DNA from: Cellulosimicrobium funkei
GTDB taxonomy: Bacteria; Actinomycetota; Actinomycetes; Actinomycetales; Cellulomonadaceae
Direction of reading: 5' to 3'
Length of the DNA: 64,000 nt
NCBI RefSeq assembly: GCF_004519295.1
Contig: NZ_SOZH01000003.1
Span: forward strand, 310,001-374,000
The first letter of the stretch is position 1; every line of letters begins with the position of its first letter. Under the pieces are notes generated by a model. It made no database searches and had not been told where the DNA came from. It saw only the letters and a list, made by a program, of their open reading frames with translations. Of the stretch, positions 23,076 through 32,265 are shown one piece after another. A program made the translations under genes and the position numbers.

Positions 23076-24643
23076 GGGCGGCCGTCGGGCGCGTCGGGCG
23101 CGTCGGTCGAGGTGGGTGAGGTGGGCGAGGTGGGGACGGGCGCGGGTTCGAGCGGGAGCCGCACGACGAACCGCGTGTCGCCCGGCACGGACGTCACGGC
23201 GAGGTCGCCGTGGTGCTTGTTGACGACGATGCGCCACGAGATGTCGAGGCCGAGCCCGGTGCCCTGCCCGACGGGCTTCGTCGTGAAGAACGGCTCGAAG
23301 ATGCGCGGGCGCACGGCGTCGGGGATCCCGGGGCCGGTGTCGGCGACCTCGACCTCGGCGTGGTCGTCGACGCGCCGGGTGGTCACGGTGAGGGTCCCGG
23401 TGCCGGCCATGGCCTGGGCGGCGTTCTCGACGAGGTTGGTCCACACCTGGTTGAGCTCGGCGGCGTACACGGGCACGGGGGGCAGGTCGGGGTCGTAGCG
23501 GCGCACGACGTCGATGCCGTCGAGGGTGTGGTCGAGCATCGTCAGGGTGGAGTCGAGCAGCTCCCGCAGGTCCACGGGCCGGAAGGGCGCCCGGTCGAGC
23601 TGGGAGTACTGGCGGGCGGCGCCGACGAGGGAGGAGATGCGCACGGTGGCGTCCTCGATCTCGGCCATGAGCTGCTCGGTCTCGATGGTGTACGCGAGCC
23701 AGCTCACCGCGCCGGTGAGCGCGCCGGCGTCGACCCGTCCGGCGACGCGGTCGAGCCACGGCTCGTCGATGCCTGCCTGGACGAGCGCGGGGGAGACCCG
23801 CCACCCCTCGGGCAGGCCGTGGTCGTCGAGCCAGTCGGTGAGGCGGTCCTCGAGGTCGGAGGTCTCCAGGGCGCCCACGGCGTCCGCGGTGCGCGTGTCC
23901 GCGTACCGCTCGAGCGCCTCCTCCTGGAGCCGGATCAGCTCGGCGAGCGTGGCGCGGTCGTAGGGGCCGTCGGCGATGAGCGCGAGCTTGTGCCGCATGG
24001 CCGCGACGCGCTCGCGCAGTGTCCCGGTGGCGCGCACGGCGGCCGCGGCGGGGTTGTTGAGCTCGTGGGTGAGGCCCGCGGACAGGGAACCGAGCGCGAG
24101 CAGCCGCTCGCGCTGCCCGACGAGCTGCTGCGCGTCGCGCGTGCCCCAGAACACGCCCTCGAGCAGGTGCACCGCCATGGGGAACCACTCGGTCATGAGC
24201 TTGGCGAAGTCGGGCGCCGCGAGCACGAAGAAGCGCGAGGGCTCGAGCGCGCGCGCCGAGTGGAGGTAGGTCTGGGGCAGCCGGTCGCCGAGGTAGGCGT
24301 TCCAGGCGCCGAGGTAGACCCCGACCTGACGGGTGCGCGAGACCTCGACCTCGTCCTCGCCGACGCGCCGGTAGAGCGCCACGCCGCCGTCGAGCAGGAC
24401 GTAGAACGCCTCGGCGGGCGCGCCCTCGTGCAGCAGCCAGCCCGCGTCGTGCCGCTCGACGTGGCCGGTCGCGCACAGCCAGGCGAGCTGGTCGTCGGTG
24501 AGGTGCTCGAACAGGAACGTGGCGCGCAGCTCGTCGACGTCGCACGGCAGCCAGCCGCGCGCGGCGGCGGCCGCGGCGGTGCCGGGCGCGGTGCTGGCGC
24601 CCGCGGGGGGCGGGGTCGTGGTGGGGTCCTCGGTGCTGGTCAC
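23072..24643 (-). CDS. Histidine kinase with cNMP-binding-type sensor domain
   Basis: 523-aa cytoplasmic sensor kinase. After an Ala/Thr-rich start, residues ~33-150 form a cyclic-nucleotide-binding-like domain (FEHLTDDQLAWLCATGHVER, AFYVLLDGGVALYRR). The HisKA H-box is LSAGLTHELNNPAAAA with His193. The ATPase domain has the N-box QVWTNLVENAAQAM, G1 DTGPGIP, F-box FEPFFTTK and G2 GQGTGLGL. The Pro/Thr/Asp tail is low complexity. Start GTG at 24643 follows GGAGG. It lies between a response-regulator/thioredoxin-reductase fusion (upstream) and ltrA (4-base overlap). Kinases of this build commonly pair with that fusion protein, so it probably phosphorylates its receiver (inference). Confidence 0.9.
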   Translation of the reverse strand: MTSTEDPTTTPPPAGASTAPGTAAAAAARGWLPCDVDELRATFLFEHLTDDQLAWLCATGHVERHDAGWLLHEGAPAEAFYVLLDGGVALYRRVGEDEVEVSRTRQVGVYLGAWNAYLGDRLPQTYLHSARALEPSRFFVLAAPDFAKLMTEWFPMAVHLLEGVFWGTRDAQQLVGQRERLLALGSLSAGLTHELNNPAAAAVRATGTLRERVAAMRHKLALIADGPYDRATLAELIRLQEEALERYADTRTADAVGALETSDLEDRLTDWLDDHGLPEGWRVSPALVQAGIDEPWLDRVAGRVDAGALTGAVSWLAYTIETEQLMAEIEDATVRISSLVGAARQYSQLDRAPFRPVDLRELLDSTLTMLDHTLDGIDVVRRYDPDLPPVPVYAAELNQVWTNLVENAAQAMAGTGTLTVTTRRVDDHAEVEVADTGPGIPDAVRPRIFEPFFTTKPVGQGTGLGLDISWRIVVNKHHGDLAVTSVPGDTRFVVRLPLEPAPVPTSPTSPTSTDAPDAPDGRP

Positions 24644-24668
24644 GGTGTCGCCTCCGGGTCGGTCGGGG

Positions 24669-24710
24669 CTGTGTCGTCGGTGCTGTGTCGGTGGTGCTGT
24701 GTCGGTGGTG
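24669..24710. repeat. Three 14-bp tandem repeats
   Basis: Three copies of CTGTGTCGGTGGTG (first copy varied) lie in the 92-base gap between the reductase-fusion stop and the kinase start. They may be only replication slippage products, or a spacer for translation control. Confidence 0.6.
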
Positions 24711-24735
24711 TCGGCGGGAGCGTGGCGGGACGGGG

Positions 24736-26412
24736 TCAGAGCTGTTCGAGGTAGCGGTGGACGAGCATGACGGCCATGGCCCCCTCCCCGACGGCGGACG
24801 CGACGCGCTTGGCCGACTCCGCGCGCACGTCGCCGGCGGCGAACACGCCGGGCACGGACGTCTCCAGGTGGTAGGGCGGGCGGTCGAGCGTCCACCCGGC
24901 GGGCGGGGCGCCGTCGTGCAGGAGGTCGGGTCCCGCGAGCACGAACCCGCGCGGGTCGCGCGCGACGACGCCGTCGAGCCAGTCGGTGCGGGGCGCGGCG
25001 CCGATGAACACGAACGCCCACCCGCACTCGACGCGCGACGTCGTGGCGGCGTCGAGGTCGCGCAGCTCGAGGTGCTCCAGGTGGTCGTCGCCCGACGCCG
25101 CGACGACCTCCGTCCGGGTGAGGACCCGCACGCGCGGGTGGGCCTCGACCTGCTCGACGAGGTAGGACGACATGGACCGGGCGAGCGAGTCGCCGCGCAC
25201 GACGAGCGTGACCTGCTTGGCCTCGCGCGCGAGGTAGAGCGCCGCCTGCCCGGCGGAGTTCGCGCCCCCGACGACGTACACCTCCTGGTCCTGGCACGCG
25301 GACGCCTCGGTGAGCGCCGAGCCGTAGAAGACGCCGCGGCCCACGAGGTCGGTGAGGCCCGGGCCGTCGAGCAGCCGGTAGGAGACGCCGGACGCGAGGA
25401 TGACGGTGTGCGCGTCGATCGACGTGCCGTCGGGGAACCGCACCGAGCGGGCCGGGCCGTCGACGTCGAGCTCGACGGCGTCGCGCGTCGTGACGATCTC
25501 GGCGCCGAACCGCACGGCCTGGCGGCGCGCGCGCTCGGCGAGCTGGGCGCCCGAGATCCCGTCGGGGAAGCCGAGGTAGTTGTCGATGCGCGAGCTCTGG
25601 CCGGCCTGGCCGCCGGTCGCGGTGCGCTCGACGAGCACCGTGCGCAGCCCTTCCGACGCCCCGTACAGCGCCGCGCTGAGCCCCGCGGGCCCGCCGCCCA
25701 CGACGACGAGGTCGTAGAAGTCGGCCGCGGGGCGCGTGGCGAGCCCGACGCGCTCGGCGAGCGTCGCGTCGTCGGGCGCGACGAGGGGCTCGCCCTCGGG
25801 CGTGACGACGAGGGGGAGGGTCTCGCCGTCGGCCTGCGCGGCGGTGAGCAGGCGCGCCCCCTCGGCGGACTCGGACGGGTACCACCGGTAGGGGACGCGG
25901 TTGCGCGCGAGGAACTCGCGCACCTGCGACGAGCGTGCCGACCACCGGTGCCCGACGACGACGGTCTCGGCGGGCCGGCGGCGGTCGGTCGCGGACCACG
26001 CCTCGAGCTGGGCGTCCACGACGGGGTAGAGCTTCTCCTCGGGCGGGTCCCACGGCTTGAGCAGGTAGTAGTCGAGGTCGACGACGTTGATCGCCTCGAT
26101 CGCCGCCTCGGTGTCCGCGTAGGCGGTGAGCAGGACGCGGCGCGCCGCGGGGAAGAGGTCCATCGCCTGCTCGAGCAGCTCGACGCCCGTCATGCCGGGC
26201 ATGCGGTGGTCGGCGAGGACGACGGCCACGTCCTCACCGCGCAGCGCGAGCTCGCGCAGCGCGGCGAGCGTCTCGGCACCGGACTCGGCGCGCACGATCC
26301 GGTACCGGTCGCCGTAGCGGCGGCGCAGGTCGCGCGCGACCGCGCGCGAGACCCCGGGGTCGTCGTCCACGGTGACGATGGCGGGGCGGGTCGTCGCGAC
26401 GGTGGGTTCCAC
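24736..26412 (-). CDS. Response regulator-thioredoxin reductase-like fusion
   Basis: 558-aa protein. Residues ~10-130 are a receiver domain (VTVDDDPG, phosphoacceptor Asp68 in LADHRMPG, and Lys119 in LLKPWD). Residues ~150-220 form a small thioredoxin/glutaredoxin-like insert without an evident CxxC. From ~235 there is a thioredoxin-reductase-like FAD/NADPH module (VVVGGGPAGLSAALYGASEG, GGQAGQSSRIDNYLGFPDGI, VYVVGGANSAGQAALYLARE, GVFAAGDVR). The redox-active CxxC of true thioredoxin reductase is absent; ASACQDQE keeps only one Cys. The start is GTG at 26412 with GAGGAGG upstream. It is the first gene of the operon with the cNMP-type kinase and ltrA. The role is likely phosphorylation-controlled redox signalling (inference). 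Confidence 0.9.
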   Translation of the reverse strand: MEPTVATTRPAIVTVDDDPGVSRAVARDLRRRYGDRYRIVRAESGAETLAALRELALRGEDVAVVLADHRMPGMTGVELLEQAMDLFPAARRVLLTAYADTEAAIEAINVVDLDYYLLKPWDPPEEKLYPVVDAQLEAWSATDRRRPAETVVVGHRWSARSSQVREFLARNRVPYRWYPSESAEGARLLTAAQADGETLPLVVTPEGEPLVAPDDATLAERVGLATRPAADFYDLVVVGGGPAGLSAALYGASEGLRTVLVERTATGGQAGQSSRIDNYLGFPDGISGAQLAERARRQAVRFGAEIVTTRDAVELDVDGPARSVRFPDGTSIDAHTVILASGVSYRLLDGPGLTDLVGRGVFYGSALTEASACQDQEVYVVGGANSAGQAALYLAREAKQVTLVVRGDSLARSMSSYLVEQVEAHPRVRVLTRTEVVAASGDDHLEHLELRDLDAATTSRVECGWAFVFIGAAPRTDWLDGVVARDPRGFVLAGPDLLHDGAPPAGWTLDRPPYHLETSVPGVFAAGDVRAESAKRVASAVGEGAMAVMLVHRYLEQL

Positions 26413-26524
26413 ACGGCCTCCTCGGGCACCAGGACGGGCGACTGCCATCCTCTCCCCGCCGTGGCCGCGCGTCCACGGCGACGTGGCGCAGGTCACTCTC
26501 GACGCGGGACCGCGCTGCGCTAGT

Positions 26525-26543
26525 TTAGGCAAGGCAAACCTCA
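26525..26543. promoter_or_regulatory. DtxR/IdeR iron box (siderophore biosynthesis operon)
   Basis: TTAGGCAAGGCAAACCTCA matches 15 of 19 positions of the DtxR/IdeR consensus. It overlaps a -10-like TAGTTT (26521-26526), so Fe-loaded repressor would block the desA promoter. It lies 51 bases before the desA start. Confidence 0.8.
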
Positions 26544-26593
26544 GGTTGCCCCGCCGCGATCCGCGGCGGCCCTCTCCCGTCCTGGAGCCTCGC

Positions 26594-28159
26594 ATGCTCT
26601 CCGCACGATCCGGCGCGCCCGCGCACGGTACCCCGACCGCCCCGGCGCTGCTCACCGGCGCGACCGCGGGCGCCTACGCGAGCACCCTGCACGCCGTGGT
26701 GGACGACGTCGCCGCGCGCGTGGCCGCCGTCGACCAGCCCTGGTCCGGCGCGAGCCGCACGTGTCTGGCCGCGCTCGTCGACGCCGCCGACCTCGACGGC
26801 CCCGGCGTCGGGACCGACGCCGCGCTGCGCGAGGCCGCCGACCTCTACGCGACCCACGCCGTGTGGTTCCACCACCCCGCCTACGCCGCGCACCTCAACT
26901 GCCCGGTCGCGCTGCCCGCCGTCGGCGCCGAAGCGCTGCTCGCCGCGATCAACACGTCCGTCGACACCTACGACCAGTCGACCGTCGCGACCCTCATGGA
27001 GCGCCGCCTCGTCGCCTGGACCGCCGGCCGCGTCGGGTACGTCGCCGGCGACGGCGTCCTCACGTCGGGTGGCACCCAGTCCAACCTCCACGCGCTCTTC
27101 CTCGCCCGCGAGCGCGCCGTCGAGCGCGCCGCCCGCGACGGGCTCGGGCGCTCGGCCGTCCTGCCGCGCCTGCGCGTCCTGGCCGCGGGGTCCAGCCACT
27201 TCAGCGTCGCGCGCTCGGCCCTGCTGCTCGGCCTCGCCGACGACGCGGTCGTGCGGGTCGAGGCCGACGCCGACGGGCGCGTCGTGCCCGCGGCGCTCGC
27301 GGCCGCCGTCGCCGCGGTGCACGCCGCGGGCGAGGTCGTCATGGCGGTCGTCGCGACCGCCGGCACGACCGACCGCGGCTGCGTCGACCCGCTCGCCGCG
27401 GTCGCGGACGTGTGCGACGCGGCCGACGTGTGGCTGCACGTCGACGCCGCCTACGGGTGCGGCCTCCTCGTGTCCGCGACGCGCCGGCACCTGCTCGACG
27501 GCATCGAGCGCTCGCGGTCGGTGACCGTCGACTACCACAAGGCGTTCTTCCAGCCGGTGTCCGCGAGCGCGCTGCTCGTGCGCGAGCGCGCCGACCTGGA
27601 GCGCGTCGCGCACCACGCGGACTACCTCAACCCGCGCGAGGACGCCGAGCCGAACCAGGTCGACGTGTCGCTCCAGACGACGCGCCGCTTCGACGCGCTC
27701 AAGCTCTGGACGACGCTGCGCGCGCTCGGGCCCGGCGGGGTCGGCGCGATGGTCGACGCCGTGTGCGACCTCGCCGCGCAGGTGCACGCCGACCTCGCGG
27801 ACGACCCCGAGCTGCGCGTGCTCGGCCGCACGGACCTGTCCACGGTCCTGTTCCGCTACGAGCCGCCGGGGCTGTCCGCGGCGCACGCGGACCGCCTCGT
27901 GCCGCTCGTGCGGCGCGTGCTGTTCGAGTCCGGTCGCGCGGTGGTCGCCAAGACCGTGCTCGACGGCGTCCCGTGCCTCAAGCTCACGCTGCTCAACCCG
28001 ACCGTGACGCTCGCGGACGTGCGCCACGTGCTCGACCTCGTGCGCACGACCGCCCAGGCGCTCGTCGAGCGCGACGAGCTGCTGCACGACGACGACGTCG
28101 CGGCGCACGCCGCGGACCTCGTGGCGTCCCTCGCGACCGCCGGGGCGGTGACCCGATGA
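26594..28159 (+). CDS. desA: Lysine decarboxylase, siderophore biosynthesis (DesA)
   Basis: 521-aa PLP-dependent group II decarboxylase. TSGGTQSNLHALFLAR is the PLP phosphate-binding loop, HVDAAYG holds the Asp that contacts the pyridine nitrogen, and TVDYHKAFFQP holds the Schiff-base Lys316. In desferrioxamine biosynthesis DesA converts L-lysine to cadaverine. The ATG at 26594 follows GGAG and lies just past the iron box. Its stop overlaps desB by four bases (ATGA). It is the first gene of a five-gene operon; context with desB and the NIS synthetase makes the lysine role more likely than diaminobutyrate or aromatic amino acid decarboxylation. Confidence 0.92.
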   Translation: MLSARSGAPAHGTPTAPALLTGATAGAYASTLHAVVDDVAARVAAVDQPWSGASRTCLAALVDAADLDGPGVGTDAALREAADLYATHAVWFHHPAYAAHLNCPVALPAVGAEALLAAINTSVDTYDQSTVATLMERRLVAWTAGRVGYVAGDGVLTSGGTQSNLHALFLARERAVERAARDGLGRSAVLPRLRVLAAGSSHFSVARSALLLGLADDAVVRVEADADGRVVPAALAAAVAAVHAAGEVVMAVVATAGTTDRGCVDPLAAVADVCDAADVWLHVDAAYGCGLLVSATRRHLLDGIERSRSVTVDYHKAFFQPVSASALLVRERADLERVAHHADYLNPREDAEPNQVDVSLQTTRRFDALKLWTTLRALGPGGVGAMVDAVCDLAAQVHADLADDPELRVLGRTDLSTVLFRYEPPGLSAAHADRLVPLVRRVLFESGRAVVAKTVLDGVPCLKLTLLNPTVTLADVRHVLDLVRTTAQALVERDELLHDDDVAAHAADLVASLATAGAVTR

Positions 28160-29718
28160 GCACGACTGCCCCCACGACGAGCGGCCCCGGCCCGGCGCCC
28201 CACGGCCCGGCGCGCGTGCGCGACGTCGTCGGCGTGGGGATCGGGCCGTTCAACCTCGGCCTCGCGGCGCTGTCTGCGCCCCTCGACGACGTCGACGCCG
28301 TGTTCCTCGACGCCGCCCCCGAGTTCCGCTGGCACCCCGGCATGATGATCGAGGGCGCGACGATCCAGGTCCCGTTCCTCGCCGACCTCGTCACGATGGC
28401 TGACCCGACGTCGCCGTACTCGTTCCTCGCGTTCCTCAAGGCCACGGGCCGGCTCTACCCGTTCTACATCCGCGAGTCGTTCTACCCGCTGCGCGCCGAG
28501 TACGACGCGTACTGCCGCTGGGTCGCGGCCCGCCTGGGCTCGCTGCGCTGGTCGCGGCGCGTCGTCGCCGTCGAGCACGACCCGGCCGGCGGCGCGTTCG
28601 TCGTGCGCGCCGAGACGCTCGCGCCCGACGGGAGCGTCACCGGCACCGAGGAGCACCGGGGTCGCCACCTCGTGCTCGGCGTCGGCACCTCGCCGGTGCT
28701 GCCGCCCGCGCTGCGGGCGCTCGCGGACGAGGTCGCGCGCGGCGAGCACCCGGGTGCCGGGCCGCTCGTGCACAGCGCGCAGTACCTGCCGCACCGCGAC
28801 GCGCTCGCGGACGCGGGCTCGGTCACGGTCGTGGGCAGCGGCCAGTCGGCCGCCGAGGTCTACCGCGACCTGCTCGACGGCGTGCACGGCGACGCGCGGC
28901 GCCCCGGCTACCGGCTCGACTGGGTGACGCGCTCGCCGCGCTTCTTCCCCATGGAGTACACGAAGCTCACGCTCGAGATGACGTCGCCGGAGTACACCGA
29001 CCACTTCCACGCGCTGCCGCTCGAGCTGCGCCAGCTCCTCGGCCGCGAGCAGCGGGGCTTGTACAAGGGGATCAGCGGCGACCTCGTGGACGAGATCTAC
29101 GACGCGCTGTACCGCCTGAGCCTCGACCGTCCGGTGCCGACGACGCTGCTCACCGACACCGAGGTCGTCGCCGCGCGGTACGAGCCGGCCGCCCGCGGGG
29201 GTGACGGGGCGAACGTTGCCGGGCAGCCCGACGCGGCAGGGTCGGCCGGGGAGTACGTGCTGCGGCTGCGGCACGCGCAGCTCGGGCGGGAGGTCGAGCG
29301 CCGCACGCGCGCGCTCGTCGTCGCGACGGGCTACGCCGCCTCGGTCCCGGCGTTCCTCGACCCGGTGCGCCACCTGCTCCGGTTCGACGAGCTCGGGCGG
29401 TTCGACGTCGCGCGCGACTACACGGTCGACGACGCGCGCCGCGTCCACGTGCTCAACGGCGAGGAGCACACGCACGGCATCACCGCGCCGGACCTCGGGT
29501 TCGCCGCGTGGCGCAACGCCGTCGTGCTGCGCACCGTCACGGGCCGCGAGGTGTACCCGGTGGAGGAGCGCATCGCGTTCCAGACGTTCGGCCTGCCCGA
29601 CGACGAGGCTCCTTCGGGTTCCCCGTCCCCGGCCACCACTCCCGCGACGACCCCCGCCATGCCGGACGCCGCGGCGCGCGTCGCGGCGGGCGAGCGCACG
29701 GGAGGTGAGGCTCGATGA
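28156..29718 (+). CDS. desB: Cadaverine N-monooxygenase (DesB)
   Basis: 520-aa flavin-dependent N-hydroxylase of the IucD/PvdA/DesB family. FAD site: VVGVGIGPFNLGLAALSAPL (~25-44). NADPH site: SVTVVGSGQSAAEVYRDLLD. The C-terminal GVGTSP-like and ATGYAASVPAF motifs are the family's substrate/FAD region. DesB hydroxylates cadaverine to N-hydroxycadaverine using O2 and NADPH. The last ~35 residues are Pro/Ser/Ala-rich. ATGA overlaps link it to desA and to the fused desC-desD gene. Confidence 0.92.
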   Translation: MSTTAPTTSGPGPAPHGPARVRDVVGVGIGPFNLGLAALSAPLDDVDAVFLDAAPEFRWHPGMMIEGATIQVPFLADLVTMADPTSPYSFLAFLKATGRLYPFYIRESFYPLRAEYDAYCRWVAARLGSLRWSRRVVAVEHDPAGGAFVVRAETLAPDGSVTGTEEHRGRHLVLGVGTSPVLPPALRALADEVARGEHPGAGPLVHSAQYLPHRDALADAGSVTVVGSGQSAAEVYRDLLDGVHGDARRPGYRLDWVTRSPRFFPMEYTKLTLEMTSPEYTDHFHALPLELRQLLGREQRGLYKGISGDLVDEIYDALYRLSLDRPVPTTLLTDTEVVAARYEPAARGGDGANVAGQPDAAGSAGEYVLRLRHAQLGREVERRTRALVVATGYAASVPAFLDPVRHLLRFDELGRFDVARDYTVDDARRVHVLNGEEHTHGITAPDLGFAAWRNAVVLRTVTGREVYPVEERIAFQTFGLPDDEAPSGSPSPATTPATTPAMPDAAARVAAGERTGGEAR

Positions 29719-32264
29719 GCGCCACCACCACGTCGACGGCGGCGTCGGCCGTGCCGTCGCCGGTCCCGACGGCGTCAGGTGCTGCGGCGTCGGACGACGC
29801 GGCGCCGAGCGCGAGCCCGGGCGCCGCCTTCGCGGTGCGGGTCCGGCTCGGCAGCAGCCGCGCGGACGTCTCGTTCGAGCATGTGGACCCGGTGCGCGAC
29901 GCCGCGCTCGTGCAGGGCTGGCTCGCGCACCCCCGCTCGGCGTTCTGGCAGCTGGGCCACCTCGACGTCGACGGCGTGCGGGACTACCTCGCGGGGGTCC
30001 GCGCCGACCCGCACCAGGACGCGTGGCTCGGCCGGGTCGACGGCGTGCCGGCGTTCCTCGTGGAGACGTACGACCCGGCGCGCGTCACGCTCGCCGACGT
30101 CCCCGCGGCCGTCGCCCTGCTGGAGCCGGGCGACGTCGGGATGCACCTGCTCGTCGCGCCCCCGGCCGGGCCCGCGCGCGGCGGGTTCACCTCGGCGGTG
30201 ATGGGCGCCGTCGTGCGGTTCTGTCTCGACCCTGCGGGGCGTGGCGCCCGCCGTGTCGTCGTCGAGCCGGACGTGCGCAACGCCGCGATCGCGGCGAAGA
30301 ACGCCGCGGCCGGGTTCCGGGTGCTGCGCGAGGTGGAGCTCCCCGGCAAGACGGCTTACCTCGCCGTCGCGACGCGCGCCGACCTCGACGCGAGCCCGCT
30401 GGGCGACGGCGTCGACCACGCGCCGCACCTGCGCCCCGACCTCGCCGAGCGCGCGCACCGACACCTCGTCGCGAAGACGATCGCCGAGCTCACCCACGAG
30501 CGGCTGCTCGCGCCGCGCGCGGAGGTCTGGCCGGTCGAGGCCGACGGGGCGGGGCAGTACGTGCTGCCCGTCGCGGACGGCTCGGTGGAGTACCGGTTCG
30601 TCGCGCGGCGGTACGCGCTCGAGCACTGGGTGCTCGACGAGGCGTCGATCCGGCGCACCGCGACGGCCGGGCACGGCACGGCGGGCCGGCCGGGCGACGC
30701 GGGCGACCCCGCGGGTGCGGACGGCACGGACGCGCGGCGTGAGCTGCCGGTCGACGCGCTCGACCTCGTCGTCGAGCTCCAGCCCGACCTGCGCATCCCC
30801 GACGACCTGCTCGCCACCTACCTCGAGGAGGTGTCGTCCACGCTCGCGAGCGCGACGGCGAAGCTCGAGCGGTACGAGCGCACCGGCGGGCCGAGCGCCA
30901 CCGACCTCCTCGGCGCGTCGTTCCAGCAGGTCGAGGCGGCGATGACGGAGGGGCACCCGGGGTTCGTCGCGAACAACGGGCGCATCGGCTTCGGCCTCGC
31001 CGAGTACCGCGCGTACGCGCCCGAGAGCGGGGGCCGCGTGCGGCTGCTGTGGCTCGCCGCGCGGCGCGAGCACACCCACCTCGCGCTCGGTGCCGGGCTC
31101 GACGAGGAGACGCACTACGGGGCCGAGCTCACGCCCGACGAGCGCGCCGCGTTCGCCGAGCGGCTCGCCGCCCGCGGCCTCGACCCGGCCGACTACCTCT
31201 ACCTGCCCGTGCACCCGTGGCAGTGGGAGCACCGCGTGCCCATCACGTTCGCGGCCGACGTCGCGCGCGGCGACCTCGTCCCGCTCGGGCCGGGCGCCGA
31301 CGAGTACCAGCCGCAGCAGTCGATCCGCACCCTGTTCAACCTCACGCGGCCCGCCCGCCACTACGTCAAGGTCGCGCTCGCGATCCAGAACATGGGGTTC
31401 CTGCGCGGGCTGTCGCCCGCGTACATGCGCGACACCCCCGCGATCAACGACTGGGTCGCGCACCTCGTCGCCGCCGACCCGGAGCTCGGCGGCCGCGGGT
31501 TCACCGTGCTGCGCGAGCTCGCCTCGATCGGGTACACCGGCGACGTCTACCACCGCACCGCCACGCCGTCCCCGCACCGCAAGATGCTCGCCGCCCTGTG
31601 GCGCGAGAGCCCCGTGCCGCGCACCGCGCCCGGGGAGCGCCTCGCCACCATGGCCGCGCTCCTGCACCGCGACCGCGACGGCGCCGCGCACGCGACCGCG
31701 CTCGTGCGCGCCTCCGGGCTCGACCCCGCCGACTGGGTGCGCGCCTACCTCGACGCCTACCTGCGCCCGCTCGCCCACGCGCTCCTCGCGCACGACCTCG
31801 CGTTCATGCCGCACGGCGAGAACCTCATCCTCGTGCTCCGCGACCACGTCGTGGTCCGTGCGGTCATGAAGGACGTCGGCGAGGAGATCGCCGTCCTCGG
31901 TGACGCGCCGCTCCCGCCCGGCGTCGAGCGCGTGCGCGCCGTCGTCGACGACGAGGAGAAGGCGCTCGCGATCTTCACCGACGTGTTCGACGGCGTCCTG
32001 CGCCACCTCGCCGCGATCCTCCACGGCGACGGCGTGCTGCCCGAGGACCGGTTCTGGCGCCTCGTCGCGGAGTGCCTCGACGCCCATCGCGCCGACCACC
32101 CCGACCTGCGCGGCGGCGTCGACCTGCGCGCCCCGCGGTTCGCGCACTCGTGCCTCAACCGCCTCCAGCTGCGCAACACGCTCCAGATGGTCGACCTCGC
32201 CGACCAGTCCGCGTCCCTGCTGTACGCGGGCACCCTCGCCAACCCCGTCGCGCGGGAGGGCTGA
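29715..32264 (+). CDS. Fused acyltransferase-NIS synthetase (DesC-DesD)
   Basis: 849-aa fusion. Residues ~45-225 are a GNAT-like siderophore acyltransferase of the IucB/RhbD/DesC type (FWQLGHLDVDGVRDYLAGVR, VVVEPDVRNAAIAAKNAAAG). Residues ~240-849 are an IucA/IucC-type NIS synthetase: ATP/substrate motifs EGHPGFVANNGRIGFG, LPVHPWQWEH, QQSIRTLFNLTRPARHYVKV, and FMPHGENL near the C-terminal metal-binding region. In Streptomyces these are two proteins: DesC adds succinyl or acetyl groups to N-hydroxycadaverine and DesD condenses and cyclises the units to desferrioxamines. No frameshift is needed; the reading frame is continuous through the join. The ATGA overlap with desB is intact. Confidence 0.9.
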   Translation: MSATTTSTAASAVPSPVPTASGAAASDDAAPSASPGAAFAVRVRLGSSRADVSFEHVDPVRDAALVQGWLAHPRSAFWQLGHLDVDGVRDYLAGVRADPHQDAWLGRVDGVPAFLVETYDPARVTLADVPAAVALLEPGDVGMHLLVAPPAGPARGGFTSAVMGAVVRFCLDPAGRGARRVVVEPDVRNAAIAAKNAAAGFRVLREVELPGKTAYLAVATRADLDASPLGDGVDHAPHLRPDLAERAHRHLVAKTIAELTHERLLAPRAEVWPVEADGAGQYVLPVADGSVEYRFVARRYALEHWVLDEASIRRTATAGHGTAGRPGDAGDPAGADGTDARRELPVDALDLVVELQPDLRIPDDLLATYLEEVSSTLASATAKLERYERTGGPSATDLLGASFQQVEAAMTEGHPGFVANNGRIGFGLAEYRAYAPESGGRVRLLWLAARREHTHLALGAGLDEETHYGAELTPDERAAFAERLAARGLDPADYLYLPVHPWQWEHRVPITFAADVARGDLVPLGPGADEYQPQQSIRTLFNLTRPARHYVKVALAIQNMGFLRGLSPAYMRDTPAINDWVAHLVAADPELGGRGFTVLRELASIGYTGDVYHRTATPSPHRKMLAALWRESPVPRTAPGERLATMAALLHRDRDGAAHATALVRASGLDPADWVRAYLDAYLRPLAHALLAHDLAFMPHGENLILVLRDHVVVRAVMKDVGEEIAVLGDAPLPPGVERVRAVVDDEEKALAIFTDVFDGVLRHLAAILHGDGVLPEDRFWRLVAECLDAHRADHPDLRGGVDLRAPRFAHSCLNRLQLRNTLQMVDLADQSASLLYAGTLANPVAREG

Positions 32265-32265
32265 C

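Noticed and set aside
29715-32264. Frameshifted pair of genes
   Set aside because: The frame is open and both domains are complete, so a natural fusion is simpler.
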